From assembly GCF_900220975.1 (NCBI RefSeq), contig NZ_OBQD01000026.1, forward strand, positions 7,606 to 59,543: 51,938 nt of DNA. The letters run 5' to 3'. Positions within the stretch are counted from its first letter, which is position 1, and each line of letters opens with the position of its first letter. Shown in pieces: positions 15,589-24,690 of this stretch. Source of the DNA: Rhizobium subbaraonis (GTDB taxonomy: Bacteria > Pseudomonadota > Alphaproteobacteria > Rhizobiales > Rhizobiaceae). The notes under the pieces are model-generated. The model was not told the DNA's origin, made no database searches, and saw only the letters and a program-made list of their open reading frames with translations. The translations under genes were made by a program, and so were the position numbers.

Positions 15589-18423
15589 TCATCGATTGTC
15601 ATGCGAAGCGCTAATCGCTTGCCGCAAAGCCTCGGCGAGCTGCCGTCGCGTATAGGGTTTTGCAAGTGGCCGGAAACGTGACGTGGTGCCGATGCGTTCG
15701 ACGTCCGCGTAGCCGGTCGCCAGGACAACCGGGACATTCGGATACAGCGTCAGGATCTGGGCCGCCATAGCATCGCCGTCGATTGGGCCGGGCATGACCA
15801 CATCGGAGAAAACCAAATCGAACGGTCCGTCTGTTTTGAGGATCCGCAATGCTTCCGTTGCGTCGTCCGCGCATGTGACGGAATAACCGAGCGAAACGAG
15901 TGTGCCCGCTGCGAATTCACGGACCATTGGATCATCCTCCACGACGAGAATGCGCTCACTGCCACCTTCGAGCACCCCGTCCGAGATAGGCTCCGCCTGT
16001 ATTTCCGTAGACGCCAGTCGAGGAAAGGACATGGAAATGGTTGTTCCCATGCCCGGTTCCGATTCAATTTCGATCCGGCCCCCTGATTGCCGCACGAAGC
16101 CATACACCATGCTGAGACCTAACCCGCTGCCCTTGCCGAAGGGCTTCGTTGTGAAGAACGGCTCAAAGGCCTTTGCCCGCGTCTCTGCGTCCATTCCGAA
16201 GCCGTTGTCGGAAATCCGGATCACCGCATCGTCACCGCTTTGCGCCGTCGAGATTGTCACGCTGCCGCCATCCGGCATTGCGTCGCGTGCGTTGATGCAG
16301 AGGTTCATGATGGACGCTTCCAGTTGCGCCGCATCCGCTCTGACATGACCTGCCGCCGGATCAAGCGCGAGCTGCATGATGATGGTTTCCCCAAGAGCCG
16401 TTGACAGCAATCCCTCCATGGCCCGGATGGTCCTGTTGATGTTCAGGGACGCCGGCTCGAGGGGTTGCCGTCCCGCGAAGGTGAGTAGCTGGCGTGTGAG
16501 GGCGGCGCCTTGCCACGAGGCCCTGTGGTTCAACTGTGCGATTGCAGAAAGTCGCGGATCGGTAATTTCGTCGGCTAATGTCTCCGCTGTCCCCATAATC
16601 ACCGTCAACAGGTTGTTGAAATCGTGGGCGACGCCGCCCGTCAGTTGGCCTATCGCTTCAAGCCGCTGTGCCTGCAGCCGTTTTGCCTCGTTCAGCCGTG
16701 TCTCGGTGATATCGCGGACGCCACCGACCATCCGGGTTGCCTCGCCTGCGGCATTGCGGATGATATGGCCCTGATCGAGAACCTCGGCATAGGTCCCCGT
16801 TCCACGGCGGAAGCGGTATTCTTCCAGCCATGTGTCGACCTCCCCTTCAATCGCGGCAAGCACGCTGGACACCACGCGTGCGCGGTCGTCCGGGTGGATC
16901 TTGGATTCCCATTCCCGAAATCCATCTTCGATCGGCACGTCGTCGTGCCCGAAGACGGATTTGATGTTGCTGTTCCATTGCACACGGCCGGTAGCAACGT
17001 CCCAGTCCCAGACCGCGTCCGTCGTCATCATGGCGACAATTGCGAAGCGTTCCTCGCTCTCCGTCAGCCGTTCCGCTGCTCGCTTTTTGTCGGTGATGTC
17101 GCGACCGGTAGCGACAAAATGGCTCGCGCGTCCATCGGAACCGACAATGGGCACGATACTCATGTCCACCCAGTATTCGCGGCCGTCCTTGGTGTAGTTC
17201 ACAAGTTCGGCCCGGATCGCCCTTGAGCGCTTGATCGCGCGGTCAATCGCTTCAATGGTGGCGAGTTCAGTCCGGTGCCCCTGAAGAAAGCCCGGGGAGC
17301 GACCGAGCGCGTCGGGCCGCGAATAGCCCGTGATCCTGACGAAGGCGTCGTTGACGTAGACGATCGTTTGCCGGCCCCCGGTCTGCGATGCGGCCTTTGT
17401 GATTATGACGAAGTCCTCGATTCTCGAGATTGCCATTTCCAAAAGGTGCAAGTGCTGATCGGCCGCATGCCGTCTCGTCACGTCTCGGAAATACACGGTC
17501 AGCCCTCCAGGACCCGGATAAGCGGTGACCGAGAACCAAGCGTTCAGGGACTCGTAAAAGACTTCGAAATCGGCCGTCTTGCGTTCGCGGACGGCACGTT
17601 CATAGCTCTGCCGGATGATCCCCGAGGAGGCCTCCGGGAACTCCTGCCAGATCAGGCGGCCCATCAGCGCCGATCGCGGGCGCTCCAGCAGACGCTCGGC
17701 CTGATGGTTGAGGTAGGTGAAGCGCCAATCGGCGTCGAGCTGGAAAAACGCATCGCTGATGTTCTCCATCGACTCGGCCAAGCGCCGCTCAAGATCCCTG
17801 GCCGTACTCTCCAGCCGCTTGCGCTCATCGATATCCTGGAGGGCGCCCTGTATTCGGGAGACGTGGCCCATGTCGTCGCGGATCGCCACGCCGATTGCGC
17901 GAACCCATTTCCGCCGGCCCGTGCCATCGATGATCTTCACCTCGATATCGTAGGGCAGACCGGTCGCAACGCAGGCTTCGAAGTGCCGCATGATCGCATC
18001 TCGCCATTCCGGCGCAAAATAGCCGATCCCCTCCTCGAAGGTGACCGTCTTGCCCCTGGGTCTCTCGTGGATCGCCCAGGTTTCATCCGACAATTCGATT
18101 CTCCGATCGGGCAGGTGCACCACCCATCCGCCGAGCTTCGCGGCCTTCCCGGCAATCTCGATAAGAGCCTGGTTCCCATAGAGATCCTGCGACTGCCGGC
18201 GAGCGTCGCGAGGGAGGGCCCCATCTTGACGGAGGAGTCGCCGAGCGATGATCAGCGTTGCGCCGACGACCCAGAGCCATGGAGTGGTCGGGAGCCAGGC
18301 GACGACGAAAGCGGAGATGCCGCCAACCAGTACCCCAGCGGAGAACCGATCCGTTGCACATTGTCTGAGAGCAGTCACCAGGACGCGAAAGCCCTTGCCA
18401 GCATTTTCGTTTTCCCGTCGCAT
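15589..18423 (-). CDS. Membrane-associated multi-PAS hybrid histidine kinase
   Basis: A 944-residue sensor kinase: an N-terminal hydrophobic pair (about residues 26-62), four PAS domains with PAC segments (about 85-200, 212-325, 330-455 and 460-580), HisKA with the phospho-acceptor His in GGVAHDFNN (about 597), HATPase (NLCINARDAMPDGG, DNGFGMD, GKGSGLGLSMVYG) and a C-terminal receiver with acceptor Asp in VFSDVVMPG and Lys in LAKPY. The third PAS reads LOV-like (YVNDAFVRITGYS, GRSPGFLQG, NYTKDGREYW) but lacks the photoactive cysteine, so flavin-cysteine photochemistry is not expected. It is divergent from the PilZ-like/response-regulator/EAL genes and probably signals to them; the ligand is unknown. 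Confidence 0.92.
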   Translation of the reverse strand: MRRENENAGKGFRVLVTALRQCATDRFSAGVLVGGISAFVVAWLPTTPWLWVVGATLIIARRLLRQDGALPRDARRQSQDLYGNQALIEIAGKAAKLGGWVVHLPDRRIELSDETWAIHERPRGKTVTFEEGIGYFAPEWRDAIMRHFEACVATGLPYDIEVKIIDGTGRRKWVRAIGVAIRDDMGHVSRIQGALQDIDERKRLESTARDLERRLAESMENISDAFFQLDADWRFTYLNHQAERLLERPRSALMGRLIWQEFPEASSGIIRQSYERAVRERKTADFEVFYESLNAWFSVTAYPGPGGLTVYFRDVTRRHAADQHLHLLEMAISRIEDFVIITKAASQTGGRQTIVYVNDAFVRITGYSRPDALGRSPGFLQGHRTELATIEAIDRAIKRSRAIRAELVNYTKDGREYWVDMSIVPIVGSDGRASHFVATGRDITDKKRAAERLTESEERFAIVAMMTTDAVWDWDVATGRVQWNSNIKSVFGHDDVPIEDGFREWESKIHPDDRARVVSSVLAAIEGEVDTWLEEYRFRRGTGTYAEVLDQGHIIRNAAGEATRMVGGVRDITETRLNEAKRLQAQRLEAIGQLTGGVAHDFNNLLTVIMGTAETLADEITDPRLSAIAQLNHRASWQGAALTRQLLTFAGRQPLEPASLNINRTIRAMEGLLSTALGETIIMQLALDPAAGHVRADAAQLEASIMNLCINARDAMPDGGSVTISTAQSGDDAVIRISDNGFGMDAETRAKAFEPFFTTKPFGKGSGLGLSMVYGFVRQSGGRIEIESEPGMGTTISMSFPRLASTEIQAEPISDGVLEGGSERILVVEDDPMVREFAAGTLVSLGYSVTCADDATEALRILKTDGPFDLVFSDVVMPGPIDGDAMAAQILTLYPNVPVVLATGYADVERIGTTSRFRPLAKPYTRRQLAEALRQAISASHDNR

Positions 18424-18623
18424 GGTCCCTCAGCCGTCGTTGATTTCAACCTCTCGATAGTCTCAAGCGATCCCGCAATCCATGAGAGATTGCTAAATTT
18501 TACCTTATTTAAACTTGGCGCCGCGGTCGTTTAAGGGTGTGCCGGTCTAATCGATGCCACTAACTGCCGCGCCCCTTGCCTTCCGCCCGCGGATGAGATT
18601 TCGGCAAGCATCGAGGTCACCCT
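18424..18623 (+). promoter_or_regulatory. Divergent intergenic region between sensor kinase and PilZ-like operon
   Basis: About 200 bp between two divergent transcripts, with an AT-richer patch near 18490-18520 (TTTTACCTTATTTAAAC) that could contain promoter elements for either direction. No clear palindrome was found. A GAGGT lies 7-8 bases ahead of the GTG start at 18624, and GAGGGA ahead of the kinase start on the other strand. Confidence 0.4.
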
Positions 18624-19115
18624 GTGAAAGCCACAAAGAGAACGACCTATCTGAACCGTGTCGAATCCGATTACTTCAGCCGCAAGTGGTACAGCCGAAG
18701 CGTCACGCTCTTCTGCAATCTGCTCTTCACCGGGAAGTGGATGCGCCAGACGCAGATCGTGCGCTGCCTCGTTGTGGAGATCAGCGAGGGTGGGGCGACG
18801 GTTCGCATAGGCAAGTCACAGATTCCAGATCACGCTTACCTTGTTTTCGGCAGGTTTGACGTCGTCGTCGGCAGTATCGTCGTTCAGCGCGATCCGGGGC
18901 ACCTGCATCTTTGCTTCGTCAAAGAATTGAGGCCGGACTTCGTCAATCGGCTGGCACGCATGAGCTCCCCATTCTCCACCTTGGAAAGCCTCAGCCGGAG
19001 AACCATATCAGTGAGCGAAAACGTGCAGCCCATGCTGCGCCCAATGCCATCCCCGCCCTATGGCGCACAGGAAAGAGGCCTGGGCCACTCCACCAAACAT
19101 TCGAAGAGACTATGA
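18624..19115 (+). CDS. PilZ-like small protein
   Basis: A 163-residue soluble protein starting at GTG with GAGGT upstream. The core (IVRCLVVEISEGGATVRIG, then DHAYLVFGRFDVVVGSIVVQRDPGHLHLCFVKEL) has the pattern of a PilZ-type beta barrel (xVxISxGGAxV ... ), but the N-terminal RxxxR c-di-GMP motif is not clearly recognisable, so nucleotide binding is uncertain. The tail is proline-rich and low in complexity. It overlaps the response-regulator start by 4 bp (ATGA), so the two are translationally coupled, and a c-di-GMP phosphodiesterase follows. A role as an effector or adaptor in the same circuit is inferred. Confidence 0.6.
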   Translation: MKATKRTTYLNRVESDYFSRKWYSRSVTLFCNLLFTGKWMRQTQIVRCLVVEISEGGATVRIGKSQIPDHAYLVFGRFDVVVGSIVVQRDPGHLHLCFVKELRPDFVNRLARMSSPFSTLESLSRRTISVSENVQPMLRPMPSPPYGAQERGLGHSTKHSKRL

Positions 19116-19819
19116 ACATAATGATCATCGAAGATCAGCGAGACGTCGTTGATATGTTGCGGCTGAACTGGTCGGATTCTCGGGACCGGCTGGATTGCCT
19201 TGCATCCGTGAGGCAGGCGAACCGCTTCATTCATTCAAACGAGCTCGCTGCCTATGACTGCATCCTCATCGACATCAACCTGACAGACGGGAGCGGGCTG
19301 GAAGTGCTTCGAGAGGCGCGCTCTCGCTCCGACGTGCCCATCATCATGATCTCGGGCGCTGGAGACGCCGATAGCCGGGCGGACGCAATCAGTGTCGGTG
19401 CAGATGACTATGTGATGAAGCCGTTCAGCGTGAAGGAACTGCGCGCCCGCGTCCATCGCCTGCACGAGGCGCGGATAGGCCGCAGAGCTTTGCGGCAGAG
19501 TGTTGCTTTCAAGATCGGCAATATCGATTGCGACATCGGACGCCTGTCGATGGATTTCGGCGGCGCCAGTCGGCCGCTGACCGCACTCGAAGGTCGGATA
19601 CTGCAGGTCCTTCACGACAGTGTCGGTGAGGATTGCCCGAAGTCTTGCATTGCAAGGCAGGCGCTCTTTCGGGAGTACGATCCGCGCGACAAGACGATCG
19701 ACGTCTACATCAACCGGTTGCGCGGCAAGCTTGCGGAATTGGATGCCGCGAGTGGTGCTGCCATTAAGACGATCCGCGGCGTGGGCTATCGCCTGAGCGA
19801 TATCCAACAGCAGGGATAG
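19112..19819 (+). CDS. OmpR/PhoB-family response regulator
   Basis: A 235-residue two-domain regulator. Receiver: acidic pocket in MIIEDQRDVVD, phospho-Asp in CILIDINLTDGSGLE, the Ser switch residue in IIMISGAGD and Lys in DDYVMKPFS. The C-terminal winged helix includes KTIDVYINRLRGKL and IKTIRGVGYRL. The start at 19112 gives an ATGA overlap with the preceding gene; the frame extends upstream only as antiphase sequence. Likely phosphorylated by the adjacent hybrid kinase or by an unlinked kinase; target genes are unknown, with autoregulation of the 18.6-21.2 kb operon plausible. Confidence 0.92.
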   Translation: MNIMIIEDQRDVVDMLRLNWSDSRDRLDCLASVRQANRFIHSNELAAYDCILIDINLTDGSGLEVLREARSRSDVPIIMISGAGDADSRADAISVGADDYVMKPFSVKELRARVHRLHEARIGRRALRQSVAFKIGNIDCDIGRLSMDFGGASRPLTALEGRILQVLHDSVGEDCPKSCIARQALFREYDPRDKTIDVYINRLRGKLAELDAASGAAIKTIRGVGYRLSDIQQQG

Positions 19820-19831
19820 TGGAAAAGCCTT

Positions 19832-21187
19832 ATGCTTCAGTGTGTTGATCGTAACGTGAATTCCGCGGAAACGTTCGGACCCGAAGGCCCCCCGCCGGAC
19901 GAAGCGGCTCGCCTCAAACGTCTGAGAGAACTCTCCAGTGTGTCGTCCGGTCCGGATCCGGTGCTTGATGCGCTGGTCGATGCCGCCTGCCTTGCGGCCG
20001 GTACGCCAATCGGCCTCATCACCTTGCTGGACGGCGAACGCCAATGGTTCAAGTCGAAGCGGGGCATCGATGGGGAAGGTTCCCTCAGGGCGGACGCCTT
20101 CTGCGATTACACAATCCAGTCGTCGCGGCCCTTCGTGGTGGCGGATGCCGCTCGCGATTTCCGCTTTGCCGAAAACCCTTTCGTCACCGGAAGCGACAGG
20201 ATCCGTTTCTATGCCGGGGTGCCGCTGGAGATCGAGCGGGGGCTTCGGCTTGGCTCGCTCTGCGTTCTCGATCGGGTGCCGCGACGCCTCGGGGCCGACG
20301 TGCGCGGCTTGCTGGATCGGCTGGCGCGTTGCGCCGTGGAACGTCTCCTGCAATCCGAAGACCGGTATCTGCTGTCCCGGATCGACTCTGGCCGGCTCAA
20401 TCGCGCGAAGGCCGACAAGGCGGCGCTGGCGCTCGCGGAAGAGGCGCTCGCGCGGGGTCTGTTCGGGCTCCACTACCAGCCGAAGATTGCCCTCGATACT
20501 GGACGGCACGTCGGCTTTGAGGCACTTCTGAGGCTCAAGAGGGCCGATGGCTCGGTTCTCAGTCCCGCGGCCTTCGCCGCGGCTTTGGACGACCCAACCC
20601 TCTCTAGGCGCATCGGTCGCCATGTTCTGCGGTGCGCCGTCGCTCAAGCCAAGGCGTGGGCGACGGCCGGTGTCGATTTCGGCCACATTGCGATCAACGT
20701 TTCGTCGTCACAGTTTATCGCGTTGCCCGGCAGCCCTTGCCTTGTCGATGAAATCCTGGACGCGACGCGGTCGGCCGGACTGTCGCCCCGGCATTTCCAG
20801 ATCGAGGTCACGGAAGGGGTCATGCTGTCGGAGCAGGGTGGCGATATCGGTGCACAGCTTGAGGCGCTGCGTATGGCCGGCTTTATCGTGGCTTTCGACG
20901 ATTTCGGTACCGGCTTTGCTTCACTCGTGCATCTTAAGGAATTTGCCTATGACCAGATCAAGATCGACGGTTCCTTCGTGCGTGCGATGACTGGCTCGAG
21001 CGCCGATCATGCCATTGTGAAGGCCATCATCGATATGGCGAAGGCGCTGGGAAAGCAGGTCGTCGCCGAGGGTGTTGAAACGGTGACTGAACTCCACGCA
21101 CTACGAGAGCTTGGCTGTCCATATGGCCAAGGGTTCCTTTTCGGCCGGCCCGCCAGCGCCTCTGATATAGAACTTCTTCCCGATTGA
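19832..21187 (+). CDS. GAF-EAL cyclic-di-GMP phosphodiesterase
   Basis: A 451-residue protein with an N-terminal GAF domain (about 35-175: GTPIGLITLLDGERQWF, FYAGVPLEI, LGSLCVLDRVPR) and a C-terminal EAL domain (about 200-447). The catalytic signatures look intact: FEALLRL (EAL), INVSSSQF, IEVTEGVML, AFDDFGTGFASL, IKIDGSFVR and VVAEGVETVTEL. Active hydrolysis of c-di-GMP to pGpG is therefore expected, with the GAF domain as regulatory input. It starts 12 bp after the response regulator and is probably in one operon with it and the PilZ-like gene. Confidence 0.92.
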   Translation: MLQCVDRNVNSAETFGPEGPPPDEAARLKRLRELSSVSSGPDPVLDALVDAACLAAGTPIGLITLLDGERQWFKSKRGIDGEGSLRADAFCDYTIQSSRPFVVADAARDFRFAENPFVTGSDRIRFYAGVPLEIERGLRLGSLCVLDRVPRRLGADVRGLLDRLARCAVERLLQSEDRYLLSRIDSGRLNRAKADKAALALAEEALARGLFGLHYQPKIALDTGRHVGFEALLRLKRADGSVLSPAAFAAALDDPTLSRRIGRHVLRCAVAQAKAWATAGVDFGHIAINVSSSQFIALPGSPCLVDEILDATRSAGLSPRHFQIEVTEGVMLSEQGGDIGAQLEALRMAGFIVAFDDFGTGFASLVHLKEFAYDQIKIDGSFVRAMTGSSADHAIVKAIIDMAKALGKQVVAEGVETVTELHALRELGCPYGQGFLFGRPASASDIELLPD

Positions 21188-21459
21188 TGGACGGGAATAC
21201 GGATTGCCTCCCCGCGCATCTGATGAGGGGTGCGGTTGTTCATCTGTGTGTGGCCCCCGGAAAAGCCTTAAGCGTCGCAAAGTTGGCCACCGGCTTCGTC
21301 CGCGCGTCGCGAGAACCGACATACGTCTAAACCGTCTCGCAGCTCAAACGGAGGATTCGAGACGCCTCCCGTCGGCTGGGTTTTATTCCGCCATACAAGG
21401 CAACGCGGCGTTCATGTGGTAGACTTTGCCACCGCCCGCCCGTACCGCCGAGGCATCCC

Positions 21460-23169
21460 ATGACAGAACACCTGCTGACCCAAAGTCTGTCGATGATCAT
21501 GGTCTCGGCCGTTGCCGTCGGGCTCTTCGCTGCGTTGCGAATGCCTGCCGCCATGGGCTACCTCCTGGCGGGTCTTGCGATTGGTCCCTACGGTCTGAAT
21601 CTCGTGGCACTCGGGGACGATACCCTCTTTCTCGCCGAACTCGGCCTGATCTTCCTGATGTTCATGGTCGGGCTGGAGTTCTCGCTGAGCACCCTGCTTG
21701 CAGCGCGCACCGACGTCCTCCTCGCAGGCAGCCTGCAGGTGGGCGGGACGCTGGCAACGATTGCCGCCGCGCTCTGGGCGCTCGGGCTTGATCCCCGCAT
21801 CGCCATTCTGCTTGGTGGTGCTGTGGCGATGTCGTCGACGGCCGTTGCCATGAAGCAACTCGCCGAGCAAGGCGAGATTTCAAACCAGCATGGGCGCTTT
21901 GCCCTCGGCATCCTGTTGTTTCAGGATATCGCGACGATCCCCCTTCTCGTCGCCGTAGACAGTTGGTCGAGGCAGGCATCCGTCGATCCGTTCGATCTTG
22001 TGGTGCGTCTCGGGCTGGCGGCGATCGCACTCATCGCAGTCTCCATCATCGCCCGCCCGCTCGTCCGCACTGTGCTTGCAGGTGCTTCCAAGTCCCGCTC
22101 GAACGACTTGTTTCTCCTGGCGGCGCTTTTCGTTGCTCTCGGTGCCGCCTATCTCGCCCATCTCGCTGGTCTGGCTTTGCCGATCGGGGCCTTCATAGCC
22201 GGCATGGTGATCGGCGGAAGCGACTTTCAACACCGTGTCGAGGACGATTTACGCCCGTTCCGTGACGTGCTTGTCGGTCTATTCTTCGTCACAGTGGGCA
22301 TGCAGATTGATCTCCGACTGATCGTGGTGTTTCCATACGCGATCCTCGCTTGGTGTGCGGTCTTTCTGTTCGGCAAAGCGCTCATTACCTTCATTGTTGG
22401 GCTCCTGCTGCGCAGGTCCGCCGCGGTCGCCCTCCGTGTCGCAGTCATCCTTGCCCACGGCGGAGAATTCGGCCTGCTATTGTTGACCCTGGCCATGAAC
22501 AGCGGCCTGCTGACCTCCGAGGTCGGTCAACCGGTCCTGATTGCCCTTGCGCTTACCATGGGCCTGGCCCCAGTGTTGATTCAGCACAGCGCGGCGCTTG
22601 TCGAACATCTTGTCGGCGATCGGCGCGCCCGTGTGGCCGCAGCCGAGGATGCACTTCGCACAACAAGCGAATCGCTCGACCAACATGTTGTGCTGTGTGG
22701 CTGCGGACGTGTCGGCCGCCTCGTTGCCACCGCGTTCGAGGAGGCGAAGATACCGCACATTGGCATTGAGTCCGATCTCGCGCGGTTCAAGGAAGCTCAA
22801 CGACAAGGCCACGCTATCGTCCACGGAGATGCCGCGCATCGCCGGATATTGTCCGCCGCAGGCCTCGCAAAGGCCAGGCTGGTCGTCATCACCTTTGATA
22901 GGCACTCCGCCGTCGAACGAATCCTGAAGTTTGCGAGCGAGCAGCAGGTGGCAATCCCCTGTGTTGTCAGTACGGCCGATGATCACGATATCACGGCTCT
23001 TGTCAAAGCCGGTGCGAACGTCGTCTTTCCTGAAAATCTAGCCGCCGGTCTTGCGCTCGCCGACCAGTCGCTTCTGCTGTGCGGCCTCACCCAGGAAGAG
23101 GCAGGGCGGATCGTTACCACGCTTCGAGCCGAGCTTAATCCGGAGCTTCGGGAACGGGTCGGCATCTGA
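21460..23169 (+). CDS. Kef-type monovalent cation:proton antiporter (CPA2) with TrkA-N domain
   Basis: A 569-residue protein: about 12 transmembrane segments of a Na+/H+ exchanger domain (GYLLAGLAIGPYG, MFMVGLEFSL, AVAMSSTAVAMKQL, GILLFQDIATIPLL, GAFIAGMVIGGSDF) followed by a cytosolic Rossmann TrkA-N/RCK domain (HVVLCGCGRVGRLVATAFEE, GDAAHRRIL). KefB/C and RosB proteins of this layout exchange K+ for H+ under nucleotide or thiol control. GAGG lies about seven bases ahead of the ATG. It is followed with a 1-bp overlap by a small membrane-protein gene. The 272-bp gap before it shows no other gene. The exact cation is not determinable. Confidence 0.92.
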   Translation: MTEHLLTQSLSMIMVSAVAVGLFAALRMPAAMGYLLAGLAIGPYGLNLVALGDDTLFLAELGLIFLMFMVGLEFSLSTLLAARTDVLLAGSLQVGGTLATIAAALWALGLDPRIAILLGGAVAMSSTAVAMKQLAEQGEISNQHGRFALGILLFQDIATIPLLVAVDSWSRQASVDPFDLVVRLGLAAIALIAVSIIARPLVRTVLAGASKSRSNDLFLLAALFVALGAAYLAHLAGLALPIGAFIAGMVIGGSDFQHRVEDDLRPFRDVLVGLFFVTVGMQIDLRLIVVFPYAILAWCAVFLFGKALITFIVGLLLRRSAAVALRVAVILAHGGEFGLLLLTLAMNSGLLTSEVGQPVLIALALTMGLAPVLIQHSAALVEHLVGDRRARVAAAEDALRTTSESLDQHVVLCGCGRVGRLVATAFEEAKIPHIGIESDLARFKEAQRQGHAIVHGDAAHRRILSAAGLAKARLVVITFDRHSAVERILKFASEQQVAIPCVVSTADDHDITALVKAGANVVFPENLAAGLALADQSLLLCGLTQEEAGRIVTTLRAELNPELRERVGI

Positions 23170-23381
23170 TGACGGGTAGCGCAAGCTCGTCGAGGGAATC
23201 GTCAGTAGTGCTGTTCGTGCGAGGCGCGCCAAAAGCGAACGGCGGGTTTGCTTCTGCTCAGCGGTTTGTTCGTGACCTGACTGGAGTCGCAGCGGAGTTC
23301 CTTCCAGGCATCACCGTGCTCACCTTCGTCGTTATGGTTGTTGTGTGGGCGCTCGCGTTCGGCGCCCAGTCTTCACACTAG
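23169..23381 (+). CDS. Small hypothetical membrane protein downstream of antiporter
   Basis: A 70-residue frame starts within the antiporter stop (TGATG, 1-bp overlap) and ends 4 bp into the convergent hydrolase gene. It has a polar N-terminal half and one strong hydrophobic helix near the C-terminus (GITVLTFVVMVVVWALAFG), compatible with a single-span protein. The start overlap suggests coupling, and ancillary small subunits of antiporters are known in principle, but no homologous family is recognised. It could also be a chance open frame. Confidence 0.35.
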   Translation: MTGSASSSRESSVVLFVRGAPKANGGFASAQRFVRDLTGVAAEFLPGITVLTFVVMVVVWALAFGAQSSH

Positions 23382-24676
23382 TACGCGATCTGTCCGTCGA
23401 CCATCTGGGCGGTTGACGGGGTAAGCTCGCGTTTCAGGACTTCGCGAGCCTCGCCGCTGATAACCGAGACCGGAGCCGCAACGGCCACACGCGCTGCCGA
23501 GCCGGCGAAATTGGCGGCGGCCACACCGACACGATCCGCGAACGTCGCCTCTCCACTCGCGAGCGACTGCCCGGCCAGCCGCCGCCCAAGCAGGCGGACG
23601 ACCTCGGGGCTGTCGGCAAAGGTATTGTGGCCGAGCGGATCGTTCGACGCGACGGAACTCGTGTCGATGACCGACACGCCCAGTTCTTCAAGCACGGAGG
23701 CATAGGGTCTGAGATCGGATCCCCCGACGCGGTCCACGCCGCCCGAGAGCCAGCGGGACGCCCCGAGCGCCTTGTCGCGTGTCGATGCCAGGATCGCAAA
23801 GTGCGGTCGCTTTGGCCCCATCTCGACAAACTGACGCCGAAACACGTCGATATCGATGTCCGGCGATGCGAGAATGACATTGCTGACCTTCGCCGGGATT
23901 GATTTTTCACGCATGGCGACGCCGCGCAGCGCCTCTGCTGCGAGCCAGCCTCCCATGGAATGAGCGAGAATCGTGACGTCTTGCACATCGGGGCTCTTTG
24001 CGACCTGAAGGATCAGGTCCTCCAAGGCGCGACGCGAATAGTTGGCGCTCTCCTTGTCGTAAAGGTAGTCGAACGCCCGCCCTCGTGACGGCCAGGTGAA
24101 CAGGATTGGCGCCGCATCCGTTCCTGAATCGTGAACGATTTGCGCCAGGCGGAAGACGGCGTCGGCATAGGTATTGTTGAAGCCGTGCACGAAGATGAGC
24201 ACCTGGCGCTTGGAATTTCGATTTTTGCGAAACCACTCCAGTGCCTGACGTTCGGATTCGGCCTTGGTGACTTCGAGTACCGCGAATTCCTTTTCCGGAT
24301 TCGGCGGCACGCGGGAAGGCCACTGCACCTCGCCGATCTTGCGGTTCCGATCCGGAGGAATGGAGACGGCGACGCTGTTGAGCGAGATCGCCGTTCCGCG
24401 CTCGCCGGTGTAGAGCTTGCCGGGGCTTTCCGAAGGCTTGCGTGTCGTAGCAACCAGCATGTCCACCCTGCTGGCGTCGCGGGCAGCCACCTCGGCAGGC
24501 TGAAGGACATTCTCCACCCGCGTCGCGCAACCGGGTGCGAGGAAAGTTAGCACCACAAGGAAAGCAAGCGCCCGCCGCGGGAACGCAACTATCGCAGCGA
24601 TTGGGTACAGTCGGGTCGTCCGTTGCGCTGCCCGGGCGCCGTTTCGCCCGGGGAGAGAGAACCTGGAAAGTGTCAT
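23378..24676 (-). CDS. Lipoprotein alpha/beta hydrolase, DUF900 family
   Basis: A 432-residue protein with an N-terminal hydrophobic segment and lipobox (FLAPGC, so Cys is about residue 50), placing it in the envelope. The hydrolase fold is visible: LIFVHGFNNTYADAVFRLAQ, the nucleophile elbow AHSMGGW, ASPDIDIDVFRRQF and a C-terminal LGHNTF with the probable catalytic His. These match the DUF900/esterase-lipase group. It is the last gene of the minus-strand efflux operon, 14 bp after the RND gene, which suggests envelope or drug-stress function; the substrate is unknown. A roughly 90-bp piece of this gene (23499-23588) is duplicated at 46200-46289. The exact start is uncertain because the ribosome site is weak. 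Confidence 0.85.
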   Translation of the reverse strand: MTLSRFSLPGRNGARAAQRTTRLYPIAAIVAFPRRALAFLVVLTFLAPGCATRVENVLQPAEVAARDASRVDMLVATTRKPSESPGKLYTGERGTAISLNSVAVSIPPDRNRKIGEVQWPSRVPPNPEKEFAVLEVTKAESERQALEWFRKNRNSKRQVLIFVHGFNNTYADAVFRLAQIVHDSGTDAAPILFTWPSRGRAFDYLYDKESANYSRRALEDLILQVAKSPDVQDVTILAHSMGGWLAAEALRGVAMREKSIPAKVSNVILASPDIDIDVFRRQFVEMGPKRPHFAILASTRDKALGASRWLSGGVDRVGGSDLRPYASVLEELGVSVIDTSSVASNDPLGHNTFADSPEVVRLLGRRLAGQSLASGEATFADRVGVAAANFAGSAARVAVAAPVSVISGEAREVLKRELTPSTAQMVDGQIAY

Positions 24677-24690
24677 GTCAGTGTCGCTCG

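Noticed and set aside
19235-20686. 483-codon minus-strand frame across the response regulator and EAL genes
   Set aside because: Spans two well-defined plus-strand genes and has no recognisable domain.
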